From: Sphingomonas sp. 35-24ZXX
GTDB lineage: Bacteria; Pseudomonadota; Alphaproteobacteria; Sphingomonadales; Sphingomonadaceae
DNA: 64,000 nucleotides
Assembly: GCF_000786215.1 (NCBI RefSeq)
Contig: NZ_JROG01000003.1
Span: 1-64,000 of the forward strand
Direction: 5' to 3'
Part shown: one piece after another, positions 35,883 to 45,260 of the stretch
How positions within the stretch are numbered: position 1 is the stretch's first letter
How the letters are laid out: each line of letters opens with the position of its first letter
The notes under the pieces: generated by a model
Seen by the model: only the letters and a program-made list of their open reading frames with translations
The model's database searches: none
What the model was told of the DNA's origin: nothing
Translations under genes and position numbers: made by a program

Positions 35883-36322
35883 GCGGCGCCTGCGAGGCTG
35901 GCGTGGCTAAGGTCCTGTATACTCCCGATATCCTGGCGCTGGCGGTCTCTCTGGTGGAATGGCCGCTTGCCGACGATCTGCCGCACCAGGCCGAGATGCG
36001 GTCGCAAAGCTGCGGATCGGTGGTGCGGATCGGGCTGATGCTCGGCGATGGGGGCCAAGTGGCCCGCTTTGGCGTCCGGGCGCAGGCCTGTGCCTTGGGG
36101 CAGGCGTCAGCGGCGATCCTGGCGGCGCATGTGACAGGGCAGGGGCCGGCGGAGCTCACGGCTGCGCGCGATAGCCTGACCGCTTTTCTGAGCGGCGAGC
36201 GCGGCGATCCGGGCGACTGGCCCGGTATCGAACATCTGGCCAGCGCCTTGCCTTATCCGGCGCGGCATGGTTCCATCCTTCTGCCTTGGCGCGCGGCCGT
36301 CGCGGCGCTCGAACAGCTCTGA
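35879..36322 (+). CDS. NifU/IscU-like Fe-S scaffold protein, third Cys absent
   Basis: A 147-residue protein resembling the NifU N-terminal/IscU/SufU scaffold. MRSQSCGSVVRIGLML gives the first cysteine and RAQACALGQASAAIL the second. At the place of the third, where scaffolds have a Cys in a segment before LPW, it reads PARHGSILLPW, with Ser. So a standard three-Cys cluster site is incomplete; His or Asp might substitute, or the protein may have a different role. It overlaps cvpA by four bases. Confidence 0.8.
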   Translation: MSGACEAGVAKVLYTPDILALAVSLVEWPLADDLPHQAEMRSQSCGSVVRIGLMLGDGGQVARFGVRAQACALGQASAAILAAHVTGQGPAELTAARDSLTAFLSGERGDPGDWPGIEHLASALPYPARHGSILLPWRAAVAALEQL

Positions 36323-36338
36323 TCGGACGCAAGATAAC

Positions 36339-38108
36339 ATGGAACATGGCGGCGATATCTTCCTGTCGGGTACGATCCTGCTCGCCGCCGCGCTCGCCTT
36401 CGTGCTGCTGTTCCGCAAACTGGGGCTGGGCGCGGTGCTCGGCTATCTGGTCGGCGGCATCATCATCGGGCCCGATGTGCTGCAACTGGTGGCCGATCCC
36501 GAGCTGATCGTCGGTTTCGCCGAAATCGGCATCGTGCTGCTGCTGTTCCTCGTCGGGCTGGAGCTTGCGCCCTCGAGGCTGTGGCAGCTCAAGCGCGACA
36601 TCTTCGGCCTCGGCCTGGCCCAGGTGGCTCTGTGCGGACTCGCGCTGGCGCTGTTCATTTACTTCGTCACCGGATCGACCTGGGGCGCGGCTTTGGGCCT
36701 CGGCCTGCCGCTCGGCCTGTCATCGACCGCGCAGGTGCTTCCGTTGCTGCAGTCGCAGGGACGGCTGAACACGCCGACCGGCGAACGTGCCTTTTCCATC
36801 CTGCTGTTCCAGGATCTCTCGATCGTCCCGCTGCTGACCATCGTCGCAGCGCTGTCGCGCGCGCCACAGACCGGACCGCAGACGCCCGGCTGGCTGCTGG
36901 CGCTCTATGCGCTGGCGGCGATCGCCGGGCTGGTTGTGGCGGGGCGCTATGGCCTCGCGCCGCTGCTCAAGCTGATCGGCAAGGTGGCGGAACGCGAACT
37001 GTTCATCGTCGCCGGGCTGTTTGCGGTGTTTGGCAGCGCGGCACTGATGGACTCGATCGGGCTGTCGGCGGCGCTGGGCGCGTTCATCGCCGGGGTGATG
37101 CTCGCCGACTCGCCGTTCCGGCACGAGCTCGAGGCGGATATCGATCCGTTCCGCTCGATCTTGCTCGGCCTGTTCTTCCTCGGCGTCGGCATGATGCTCG
37201 ATATCGGGGTGATCCTGGCCAACCCGATGTTCATCATCGCAATGGCGCTGGCGCTGGTGGTCATCAAGGTCGCGATCATCTTCGGGCTCGCCAAGGCGTT
37301 CGGGATGGAAAATCGCGCCGCGTTCGTGCTGGGGCTGCTGCTCAGCCAGGGCGGCGAATTTGCGTTCGTGCTGTTCGCCGAAGCGCAGGCTGCGCTGCTG
37401 ATCGAGGCCGAGGCGGCAAGCCGCTTCGGTGCCATCGTCACGCTTTCGATGGCGACCACACCGTTTCTGATGCTGCTAACGCGGCTGTTCGGCGGGGTGC
37501 GTGGCTCCTCGACCGAGGACATGGTCGATCCGGAACTCGCGCGCCAGTCCAATGCCATCGTCATCGGCCATGGCCGTTTCGGTCAGGCAGTGGCGCAGAT
37601 CTTTGCCGGTGCCAATATCTCGGTCACGCTGATCGACATCAACCCCGACCAGATCCGGCTCAGCGGCGAGTTCGGCCGCAAGGTCTTTTACGGCGATGGT
37701 ACCCGCATCGATCTACTGCGCCGCGCCGGAGCGGAGCAGGCGGGGGCATTGCTGTTCTGCATGGACGACAAGGAATTCGGCCCCGATCAGATCGCGCCGA
37801 TCGCGCATGCCTTTCCCGAAGCGCAGCTGTTCGTGCGCGCCAATGACCGCCGGCAACTGCTGGCGCTCAAGCATGCCCCGATCGCCGCGGCTCAGCGCGA
37901 GCTGTTCGAATCCTCGGTCAAGCTTGCGCACACCGCCTTGTTGCGCACCGGGATCGATCCGATTGTCGCCGACCGGGTGGTCGAGGAGTTCCGCAAGCGC
38001 GATTGCGAGCGGCTCGAAATGCAGATGGAGCAGGGCAATATCCGCGCTGGCATGCACCTGAGCTTTGGTGCGGCCGACTCGCAAGCCTTTGATCCGCAAG
38101 CAGAGTAA
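36339..38108 (+). CDS. Kef-type monovalent cation:proton antiporter (CPA2) with TrkA-N domain
   Basis: About 589 residues from the ATG at 36339. The first 380 form the CPA2 antiporter core of about 12 helices (KLGLGAVLGYLVGGIIIGPD, FLVGLELAP, LPLGLSSTAQVLPLL, LGAFIAGVMLADS). From about 395 a Rossmann TrkA-N/KTN domain begins (NAIVIGHGRFGQAVAQIFAG), which senses nucleotide or glutathione adducts in KefB/KefC. It probably moves K+ out against H+ under stress. It follows the IscU-like gene by 16 bases. Confidence 0.92.
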   Translation: MEHGGDIFLSGTILLAAALAFVLLFRKLGLGAVLGYLVGGIIIGPDVLQLVADPELIVGFAEIGIVLLLFLVGLELAPSRLWQLKRDIFGLGLAQVALCGLALALFIYFVTGSTWGAALGLGLPLGLSSTAQVLPLLQSQGRLNTPTGERAFSILLFQDLSIVPLLTIVAALSRAPQTGPQTPGWLLALYALAAIAGLVVAGRYGLAPLLKLIGKVAERELFIVAGLFAVFGSAALMDSIGLSAALGAFIAGVMLADSPFRHELEADIDPFRSILLGLFFLGVGMMLDIGVILANPMFIIAMALALVVIKVAIIFGLAKAFGMENRAAFVLGLLLSQGGEFAFVLFAEAQAALLIEAEAASRFGAIVTLSMATTPFLMLLTRLFGGVRGSSTEDMVDPELARQSNAIVIGHGRFGQAVAQIFAGANISVTLIDINPDQIRLSGEFGRKVFYGDGTRIDLLRRAGAEQAGALLFCMDDKEFGPDQIAPIAHAFPEAQLFVRANDRRQLLALKHAPIAAAQRELFESSVKLAHTALLRTGIDPIVADRVVEEFRKRDCERLEMQMEQGNIRAGMHLSFGAADSQAFDPQAE

Positions 38109-38164
38109 ACAGGGCGGCTACGGCCTTGCGTGCAAAATCGTGGACGAACGCGGCGTCAGTGCCT

Positions 38165-38476
38165 ATGTACCGGGCTCTTCAGGATATCCATGCTCACGTG
38201 AAACTGCTTCTTGCCCTGCTTGCCCTGCTGACCGGCTTTTCGGTGACAGACGGCGTGCGCATCGCCAACCCGGCGATGGCGCAAGGCAATGGCGTGGTGC
38301 GCGACTCGCAACTGGCCATCGAAGATCGCCAGGCTGCGGTAACGGCCGCGATCTATCTGGTCGCCGTGTCGCTGCCGCTAATTCTCGCCATGGCTCTGGC
38401 GCAATTGTGGGCTGTCAGCCCCGTCGCCGGCCCAGCTCTCGCGACCGTCCAGCGTTCGGATCGCTTGCGGCAATAA
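38165..38476 (+). CDS. Small predicted membrane protein
   Basis: About 103 residues if started at the ATG at 38165; a GTG at 38198 just before KLLLALLALLTGF would also make sense. It has a signal-like first hydrophobic segment ending AMAQG and a second membrane helix (AAIYLVAVSLPLILAMALAQL). No family recognised. It lies between the antiporter and secA on the same strand. Real gene likely, but not certain. Confidence 0.45.
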   Translation: MYRALQDIHAHVKLLLALLALLTGFSVTDGVRIANPAMAQGNGVVRDSQLAIEDRQAAVTAAIYLVAVSLPLILAMALAQLWAVSPVAGPALATVQRSDRLRQ

Positions 38477-38599
38477 GCCCATGTCTCCCCCGCGCAGTCT
38501 GATCGCGCGGTGTCTTCACGCCTGCTTCAGGGCACAGCCGACAGCGATGTAACCTGCATCCCGGCGCACACACTCCCCATATTTCAAGGAATTTCCGCC

Positions 38600-41323
38600 A
38601 TGCTCGGCGCCATTGCCAAATCGCTTTTCGGTTCCGCCAACGACCGCTACGTCAAGGGCCTGCTCAAGATCGTTGACAAGATCAACGCCTTCGAACCGCA
38701 GATTTCCCCGATGTCCGACGATGAACTTCGTGCGCAGACGGAAAAATTCCGCGGGCTGCTGGCCGAAGGCAAGACGCTCGACGACATCCTGCCCGAGGCC
38801 TTCGCCACTGTGCGCGAAGCCTCGATCCGCACGCTCGGCATGCGGCATTTCGACGTGCAGATGGTCGGCGGGATCGTGCTCCATCGCGGCGAGATTGCCG
38901 AAATGCGCACCGGCGAGGGCAAGACTCTGGTTGCGACGCTGGCCTGCTATCTCAACGCGATCGAGAACAAGGGCGTGCACGTCGTCACGGTTAACGATTA
39001 TCTCGCTGCGCGCGATGCCGAATGGATGGGCCAGGTTTACCGGTTCCTCGGCCTCACCACCGGGGTGATCGTGCCCAATCTGGGCGAGGCGCAGCGCCGC
39101 GAGGCCTATGCCGCCGACATCACCTACGCCACCAACAACGAACTCGGCTTCGATTACCTGCGCGACAACATGAAGCACGAGCGCAGCCAGATGGTGCAGC
39201 GCCCCTACAATTTCGCGGTGGTCGATGAAGTCGACTCGATCCTGATCGACGAGGCGCGCACGCCGCTGATCATCTCGGGGCCCACCGACGACAAGTCGGA
39301 GATGTACATCGCGGTCAACGCGATCGTGCTGATGCTGGATGACGGCGACTACGAGAAGGACGAAAAGTCGCGCTCGGTGATCCTCACCGAGGACGGCACC
39401 GAAAAGGCCGAACGCCTGCTCGAGGATGCAGGACTGCTCGAGGGCACCAATCTCTACGACGTCGAGAACACGCAGATCGTCCATCATCTCGATCAGGCGC
39501 TCAAGGCGAACGTCATGTTCAAGCGCGACATCGATTACATCGTCAAGGACGACCAGATCGTCATCATCGACGAGTTCACCGGGCGCATGATGGATGGCCG
39601 TCGCTGGTCGAACGGTCTGCACCAGGCGGTCGAAGCCAAGGAAGGCGTCCAGATCAAGCCGGAAAACCAGACCCTGGCCTCGATCACCTTCCAGAACTAT
39701 TTCCGCATGTATCCCAAGCTGTCGGGCATGACCGGAACCGCTGCGACGGAAGCAGCCGAATTCTTCGACATCTACAAGATGAACGTGGTCACCATTCCGA
39801 CCAACAACCCGATCCGCCGCATCGACGAGGAGGACGAGTTCTACAAGAACACGACCGACAAGTTCCAGGCGATCGCCAAGGGCATCCGCGAGAAGAACCT
39901 GATCGGGCAGCCGGTACTGGTCGGCACCGTCTCGATCGAGAAGTCCGAGCTGCTGTCGGAATATCTCAACAAGGAAGGCGTGCCGCACAGCGTGCTCAAC
40001 GCCCGCTTCCACGAGCAGGAAGCGCATATCGTTGCGCAGGCAGGACGCCTTGGCGCGGTGACGATCGCCACCAACATGGCGGGCCGCGGCACCGACATCC
40101 AGCTGGGCGGCAACGTCGAATTCCGGATCAGCGACGAGTTGCGCGATGTCCCTGAAGGGCCCGAGCGCGACGCCGCGATCGAGCGGATCAAGGAAGAAGT
40201 GGCGGCTGAAAAGGCCAAGGTGCTCGAAGCTGGCGGCCTGTTCGTGCTGGGCACCGAGCGGCACGAAAGCCGCCGCATCGACAACCAGCTGCGCGGACGT
40301 TCGGGTCGTCAGGGCGACCCCGGCCTGTCGCGCTTCTATCTCTGCCTCGAAGACGATCTGCTGCGCATCTTCGGCCCGGACACCCTGTTCTCGCGGATGA
40401 TGAAGAACAACCTGGCCGATGGCGAGGCGATCGGGTCGAAATGGCTGTCGAAGGCGATCGAGACCGCGCAGCGCAAGGTCGAGGCGCGCAACTACGATAT
40501 CCGCAAGCAGGTCGTCGAATACGATGACGTGATGAACGATCAGCGCAAGGTGATCTACGAGCAGCGCGCCGAGATCATGGACGCAGAGGCTGTCGATGAT
40601 GTCGTCTCCGACATGCGCAGCGACACCGTCAACGCCATCGTCGGCGAAGCGTGCCCTCCGGGCACCTATCCCGAGCAGTGGAACGTTGCCGGGCTCAAGG
40701 CGAAGATCTCCGAGGTGCTCGGGCTGGAACCGGACATCGATGCCTGGCTGCAGGAGGACGCGGTCGATCCCGAACTGATCGAGCAGCGCGTGCGCGAGAT
40801 GGCCGAGGCCAAGGTGGCCGAGAAATCGGCGGAGATCGATACCGGCATGTGGCGTTCGATCGAGAAGTCGGTGCTTCTGCAGAGCCTGGATCATCACTGG
40901 AAGGAGCATCTGGCGACGCTCGATGCGCTGCGTCAGGTCGTCTTCCTGCGCGCCTATGCGCAGAAGACCCCGATCAACGAGTACAAGCGCGAGGCCTTCG
41001 GGCTGTTCGAGCGCATGCTCGAGGTGATCCGCGAAGACGTCACCGGCACGATCATGAACCTGGAGCTGCGCGAGCCCGAGGTTCCGTCGCTGCCCGATCT
41101 GCCCGATTTCCTGACCACGCATTTCGACCCGTTCACTGGCGAGGACAACAGCGCCGATATCGATGGCGGCACCCTGGGCACGGTGGCGGCGACGCTGCCG
41201 CCGCGTCAGTCGCCGATGCCGGTCGCCACCGATGACCTGTTCAATGGCGAAATCAGCCGCAACGCCCCGTGCCCGTGCGGTTCGGGTCGCAAGTACAAGC
41301 ACTGCCACGGCAAGGCGGCCTGA
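38600..41323 (+). CDS. secA: SecA, preprotein translocase ATPase
   Basis: A 907-residue motor of the Sec pathway at full length. [14 protein letters not shown] is Walker [21 protein letters not shown] is the DEAD-like region, then the preprotein cross-linking domain, [15 protein letters not shown], the second helicase domain ([14 protein letters not shown]) and [13 protein letters not shown]. The C-terminal SEC-C zinc tail is present ([14 protein letters not shown]). The start at 38600 ([19 protein letters not shown]) is the family start. Confidence 0.97.
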   Translation: MLGAIAKSLFGSANDRYVKGLLKIVDKINAFEPQISPMSDDELRAQTEKFRGLLAEGKTLDDILPEAFATVREASIRTLGMRHFDVQMVGGIVLHRGEIAEMRTGEGKTLVATLACYLNAIENKGVHVVTVNDYLAARDAEWMGQVYRFLGLTTGVIVPNLGEAQRREAYAADITYATNNELGFDYLRDNMKHERSQMVQRPYNFAVVDEVDSILIDEARTPLIISGPTDDKSEMYIAVNAIVLMLDDGDYEKDEKSRSVILTEDGTEKAERLLEDAGLLEGTNLYDVENTQIVHHLDQALKANVMFKRDIDYIVKDDQIVIIDEFTGRMMDGRRWSNGLHQAVEAKEGVQIKPENQTLASITFQNYFRMYPKLSGMTGTAATEAAEFFDIYKMNVVTIPTNNPIRRIDEEDEFYKNTTDKFQAIAKGIREKNLIGQPVLVGTVSIEKSELLSEYLNKEGVPHSVLNARFHEQEAHIVAQAGRLGAVTIATNMAGRGTDIQLGGNVEFRISDELRDVPEGPERDAAIERIKEEVAAEKAKVLEAGGLFVLGTERHESRRIDNQLRGRSGRQGDPGLSRFYLCLEDDLLRIFGPDTLFSRMMKNNLADGEAIGSKWLSKAIETAQRKVEARNYDIRKQVVEYDDVMNDQRKVIYEQRAEIMDAEAVDDVVSDMRSDTVNAIVGEACPPGTYPEQWNVAGLKAKISEVLGLEPDIDAWLQEDAVDPELIEQRVREMAEAKVAEKSAEIDTGMWRSIEKSVLLQSLDHHWKEHLATLDALRQVVFLRAYAQKTPINEYKREAFGLFERMLEVIREDVTGTIMNLELREPEVPSLPDLPDFLTTHFDPFTGEDNSADIDGGTLGTVAATLPPRQSPMPVATDDLFNGEISRNAPCPCGSGRKYKHCHGKAA

Positions 41324-41329
41324 TCCATC

Positions 41330-42082
41330 ATGTGGGGGCTGGCCGGCGGATTTGCGCTGACCGCCTTGCTCTATGCGTCGGTCGGCTTTGGCGGCGGATC
41401 GACGTATAATGCGCTGCTGGTGCTGGCAGACACCGATTACCGGCTGCTGCCGTCGATCGCCTTGCTGTGCAACCTGATCGTCGTCACCGGCGGCACGATC
41501 CGCTTCGCCAGGGCAGGGCAGGTGCCGTGGCGCCCGCTGTGGCCGATCCTGCTGCTGTCGGCACCCTGCGCCTGGGCTGGCGGCAGGCTGCCGGTCGACA
41601 AGCCGCTGTTCGTCGCGCTGCTGGGGTCGGCCCTGCTGCTCGCCGGGCTGCTGATGCTGGTGCAGCGCCCTCCCCGGCAGGAGGGCGGCACACCCAATCG
41701 CCTGGCCTGGATCGGCATTCCGATCGGAATGGGTGTCGGCTTCTTCAGCGGGATCGTCGGCATCGGCGGCGGGATATTCCTGGCACCGGTGCTGCATCTG
41801 CTGCGCTGGGCCAGCGCGCGCCAGATCGCGGCCAGCGCCAGCGTCTTCATCCTGGTCAATTCGCTCGCCGGTCTGGCAGGCCAGCTGATGAAGCAGGATG
41901 CCGCCGCTACACCCGTGGCGATCGCAGGCTATTGGCCGTTGTTCGTCGCCGTGCTGATCGGCGGGCAGATCGGCACCCATGCGGGCGTGCGAATTCTGCC
42001 CGACAGGATAATTCGCATGGGAACGGCAGCGTTAATCCTCTATGTGGCGGTGCAACTGTTGTGGCAGCGGTTTGCGGGATAG
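41330..42082 (+). CDS. TSUP-family (TauE/SafE) membrane transporter
   Basis: A 250-residue protein with about eight membrane helices. YASVGFGGGSTYNALLVLA and GFFSGIVGIGGGIFLAPVLHL are the paired glycine-rich motifs of the sulfite-exporter TauE/SafE family. Substrates in the family are sulfur oxyanions or organosulfonates; the one here cannot be told. It begins seven bases after secA. Confidence 0.88.
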   Translation: MWGLAGGFALTALLYASVGFGGGSTYNALLVLADTDYRLLPSIALLCNLIVVTGGTIRFARAGQVPWRPLWPILLLSAPCAWAGGRLPVDKPLFVALLGSALLLAGLLMLVQRPPRQEGGTPNRLAWIGIPIGMGVGFFSGIVGIGGGIFLAPVLHLLRWASARQIAASASVFILVNSLAGLAGQLMKQDAAATPVAIAGYWPLFVAVLIGGQIGTHAGVRILPDRIIRMGTAALILYVAVQLLWQRFAG

Positions 42083-42486
42083 CCCCGCGGCACAGGATCG
42101 CCTTTCCCGGACGAGCGAACATCGAGGCCAGTCAAGTCATTGGCATCATTTGAGATTTCTGCAACCCAACCGACGTCTGGCCGTAAGTGACCTGACGATA
42201 CCCTTCCTGATTACATCAAGGATCTATTTATCGAACCCAGATTGTTCATAGCCTATGGCCTGATAGCCCTCGTCGTCATTGGCGTTGCGGCCGCAATTTA
42301 CTATGTGCGCCGTCAATCGCATCGGGAGGTCTATCGCCGGCAGCGCAGGCGCGACCGGGAAAAGAGCGATCAGCGGGTCGAAGACTGATCCTCGATTTTT
42401 ACCGGCATGTGCAGCTTGGAAGGAATGCGCCGAAGCGATCTGTATCGCGGCCTATCCACCAGATGCGGTGGTTCGCGAAAAAAGGC
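42083..42486. other. Gap between TSUP gene and tRNA-Asn
   Basis: About 400 bases. The only plausible coding content is the small membrane-peptide frame at 42242-42389; the remainder shows nothing I recognise. Confidence 0.4.
42242..42389 (+). CDS. Possible small single-pass membrane peptide
   Basis: A 48-residue frame beginning at a TTG. It encodes one clean membrane helix (FIAYGLIALVVIGVAAAIYY) followed by a strongly basic tail (RRQSHREVYRRQRRRDREK). That pattern is typical of small inner-membrane proteins. There is no ATG and no good ribosome-binding site, and the frame is open further upstream, so the start is uncertain. Confidence 0.35.
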
Positions 42487-42561
42487 TGGCTCCCCGAGTA
42501 GGATTCGAACCTACGGCCAAGTGATTAACAGTCACCTACTCTACCGCTGAGCTATCGGGGA
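42487..42561 (-). tRNA. tRNA-Asn (anticodon GTT)
   Basis: A 75-base cloverleaf with encoded CCA. The acceptor stem TCCCCGA pairs with TCGGGGA, and the anticodon loop CTGTTAA gives GTT. The T arm contains GGTTCGAATCC. It stands alone next to nadK, with no sign of integration at its 3' side. Confidence 0.97.
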
Positions 42562-42654
42562 ATGCCCTTTACCCGTTGGAACACAGGGTGTTCGTCTCGG
42601 GAAGCGCGCCTATAGCACCGGGTTTTTTGGTTTGGCAAGCGTCTGGTTGATGCT

Positions 42655-43443
42655 TCAGACGATAAATTGTTCTGCCGAAATCCGGTCGTCGAGGCTGTGC
42701 CCCGGATCGAACATCAGCGACAGCCGCCGGTTGGGGTCGATGGCGATGTGGATATCGCGGATGTCGCGGACCTCGCGCTGGTCGGCGACCGCGCTCACCG
42801 GGCGTTTGCCGGGTTCGAGCACCCGCAGCGTGATCTGCGACGAATCGGGCAGCAGCGCGCCTTTCCACCGCCGCGGGCGAAACGGGCTGATCGGGGTCAG
42901 CGCCAGCATGCCGCAGCCCAGGGGCAGGATCGGGCCGTTGGCCGACAGATTGTACGCCGTTGATCCCGCCGGTGTGGCGACCAGCACGCCATCGCAGACC
43001 AATTCGCTGATTCGCACCGCATTGTTGACGCTGACTTCCAGCTTGGCGGTCTGGCGCGTCTCACGCAGCAGCGACACCTCGTTGATTGCGGGATAGGTGA
43101 TGCGCTCGCCCGCCATGGTGGTCGCGGTCATCGTCAGCGGCAGCACCTCGAACGCCTGGGCGCGTTCCAGCCGGTGCTGGATGCTGTCGCCGCTGCGCCA
43201 CAGGTTCATCAGGAAGCCCACGGTCCCCAGGTTCAGGCCATAGACCGGCACGATCCGCCCTCGCTCGAGCATCTGGTGCAGCGTCTGCAGCATGAAGCCG
43301 TCACCGCCCATCACCACGACGATATCCGCCTCGGCGAGATCGGCCCATTCATAGGATGCCTGGACTTCGCGCGCGGCCTTGCGCGCACGTTCGGTCGGAG
43401 ACACCGCCAGCGCGATTTTGCGATCAAGAACCGATTGCGCCAT
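42655..43443 (-). CDS. nadK: NAD kinase
   Basis: A 262-residue enzyme that makes NADP from NAD. VVVMGGDGFMLQTLH holds the GGDG motif, YGLNLGTVGFLMN follows, PAINEVSLLRE the NE motif, and CDGVLVATPAGSTAYNLSANGPI the substrate site. Length and order match short alphaproteobacterial NAD kinases. Its ATG at 43443 sits back to back with an ATG on the other strand for the EAL-domain gene. Confidence 0.95.
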   Translation of the reverse strand: MAQSVLDRKIALAVSPTERARKAAREVQASYEWADLAEADIVVVMGGDGFMLQTLHQMLERGRIVPVYGLNLGTVGFLMNLWRSGDSIQHRLERAQAFEVLPLTMTATTMAGERITYPAINEVSLLRETRQTAKLEVSVNNAVRISELVCDGVLVATPAGSTAYNLSANGPILPLGCGMLALTPISPFRPRRWKGALLPDSSQITLRVLEPGKRPVSAVADQREVRDIRDIHIAIDPNRRLSLMFDPGHSLDDRISAEQFIV

Positions 43444-45205
43444 GGAAAAACTGCCTCAAGGGATAGTGCACAGGGTCTTAACGGATCGATGCTATTGCGC
43501 CAATCATTCTTGGGGCTTGCGTGATGCGCCAAGGCGGGGCAGCGGCGCAAGGAAGACAGGCCGCACGGGGCGGCAATGGGGACGGTTTCTGACCAGCACA
43601 GCACAGCGATTCCAGCCAACCTGGCAAAGCGCGGGCGCCGGCAGCGTTGACGCTGCGCTGGTGCACGCGCTGGCTGCGGCAGGCTTTGCCCGCGCCAGCG
43701 GCGCCGAGGCCGATCTGTGCATCGCCGACCATCGCAGCGGTCAGCCATGCGACTATGCCCTATGCGCGCAGGGAGCAGTAGGGTTTGGGCTGTTGCTGTG
43801 CGATGCGGTGTCGGCCGCCAGCCTGACCAATGGCCTGCCCGATGGCTTGCCACGCATCACCCACGCCCTTGTCGCGCCGTTCACCGACACCGCGCTCCAC
43901 CTGCAATTGGTGCTGATACGCCAACAGATCGAGGCGGGCGCTGGTCCGACCCAGGACATGCACCAGCGTATTGCAGCCTTTGCCGCAACAGGCGAGGGCA
44001 GCCTGCACACGATGCTGATCGGTCTGCGGCGCATGTCGGCGATCAACGCGACTTATGGTGCGCCGGTGGGAGATGCCGCGCTGGCAGCGATCGAACAGCG
44101 GCTCACCCGGCAGGCGGCGCGGCTGTCGGGCGGGGCTTCGCTGACGCTCAGGCTGTCCGGCGGGGATTTTCTCGTGGCCCACATGATGCCGGAAGAGCGA
44201 GTGGGCTGGCAGGTGATGGCCGAGCGGATACTGCGGCTGGTGTCAGAGCCACTGGATGTCGCAGGGCACCGTCTGCGTCTCACCGCGCGTGCCGCACTGG
44301 CGGTGGCCCGCAGCGACGAAAGCCCGGTCTCGTTGCTCGACCGGCTCTCGACGGGGCTCGCGGTGGCGCGCGAAAGCGCGGCCGATCCGGTGCGCTGGGC
44401 GGACCGACAATCCGATCACGCGCCGCAAAGCGGCTACAGGCTGGAACAGGAAATCGTCCAGGCCATCGAACGCAACGAGATTACCGTGCTGTTCCAGCCG
44501 CAATTCTCGGTCGTGACCGGGCGTATTACGGGCGCCGAGGCGCTGGCCCGCTGGCAGCATCCGCAGCATGGCGAGATCGGTGCCGGAACGCTGTTCGCGA
44601 TTGCCGACAAGGCCGATTTCACCCGCGCACTGTCGCGGCACATCCGGATGCGGGCAATGGAGCATGCCGCCGCCTGGACAGGGGCGCTCGCCCCGCTCAG
44701 GCTGTCGCTCAACGTCACCGCCGAAGACCTGAGCGAAAGGGGTTTTGCCCAGCGCGAAGTGGCGATGATCGCGACATCGGGTTTCCAGGCGAAGCGGCTG
44801 ACGCTGGAGATGACCGAACAGGCGTTGGTCCGCGATCTCAAGCGCGCCGCCGGCCGCTTTGCCGCGCTGCGCGAAGCCGGCGTGCGGATCGCAGTCGATG
44901 ATTTCGGCACGGGCTATTCCAGCCTCTTGTACCTCAAGCGCCTGCCGCTCGATTATCTCAAGCTCGACCATGCGATGACCCGCGATATCGGCGGCGCCGA
45001 GGCCGACCGCATCATCGTCCGGTCGATCATCGCGATGGCCAAGGCGCTGGACCTCAAGGTGATTGCCGAAGGCGTGGAGAGCGATGCGCAGCTCGAGGCC
45101 TTGCGCGACGAGGGCTGCGACTATTTCCAGGGCTTTCTGCGCGGCAAGGCGATGGAGGCAGAGGTGTTTGCGGAATTTGCCAGGGATGCGCTGAAACAGG
45201 CGTGA
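43442..45205 (+). CDS. Degenerate-GGDEF/EAL protein, probable c-di-GMP phosphodiesterase
   Basis: The frame is open from 43379. The ATG at 43442 is listed, but the first 40 or so residues look non-coding and the true start may be an unusual codon near 43591. The GGDEF half (about 170-330) has LRLSGGDFLVAH in place of SGGDEF, so cyclase activity is unlikely. The EAL half keeps AEALARWQHP, LSLNVTAEDL, IAVDDFGTGYSSLLYLKRLP, DYLKLD, IAEGVES and a QGF motif, so the phosphodiesterase is probably active and cleaves c-di-GMP. No signal peptide or clear membrane segment. Confidence 0.85.
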   Translation: MEKLPQGIVHRVLTDRCYCANHSWGLRDAPRRGSGARKTGRTGRQWGRFLTSTAQRFQPTWQSAGAGSVDAALVHALAAAGFARASGAEADLCIADHRSGQPCDYALCAQGAVGFGLLLCDAVSAASLTNGLPDGLPRITHALVAPFTDTALHLQLVLIRQQIEAGAGPTQDMHQRIAAFAATGEGSLHTMLIGLRRMSAINATYGAPVGDAALAAIEQRLTRQAARLSGGASLTLRLSGGDFLVAHMMPEERVGWQVMAERILRLVSEPLDVAGHRLRLTARAALAVARSDESPVSLLDRLSTGLAVARESAADPVRWADRQSDHAPQSGYRLEQEIVQAIERNEITVLFQPQFSVVTGRITGAEALARWQHPQHGEIGAGTLFAIADKADFTRALSRHIRMRAMEHAAAWTGALAPLRLSLNVTAEDLSERGFAQREVAMIATSGFQAKRLTLEMTEQALVRDLKRAAGRFAALREAGVRIAVDDFGTGYSSLLYLKRLPLDYLKLDHAMTRDIGGAEADRIIVRSIIAMAKALDLKVIAEGVESDAQLEALRDEGCDYFQGFLRGKAMEAEVFAEFARDALKQA

Positions 45206-45220
45206 ACGCTTTTCCGTTTT

Positions 45221-45234
45221 CCGGCGTTCGCCGG
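45221..45234. terminator. Short GC hairpin between convergent genes
   Basis: Stem CCGGC/GCCGG with loop GTTC, between the stop of the EAL gene and the stop of mfd. A T-rich stretch lies on its left side. A weak bidirectional terminator is possible. Confidence 0.35.
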
Positions 45235-45260
45235 CGAACAAGTTCGTGCTGCCTGGTACC

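Noticed and set aside
38516-41980. 1154-codon open frame on the minus strand across secA
   Set aside because: It is the antisense shadow of secA and the TSUP gene. The translated protein is low-complexity, rich in R, D, H and V, and has no family resemblance.
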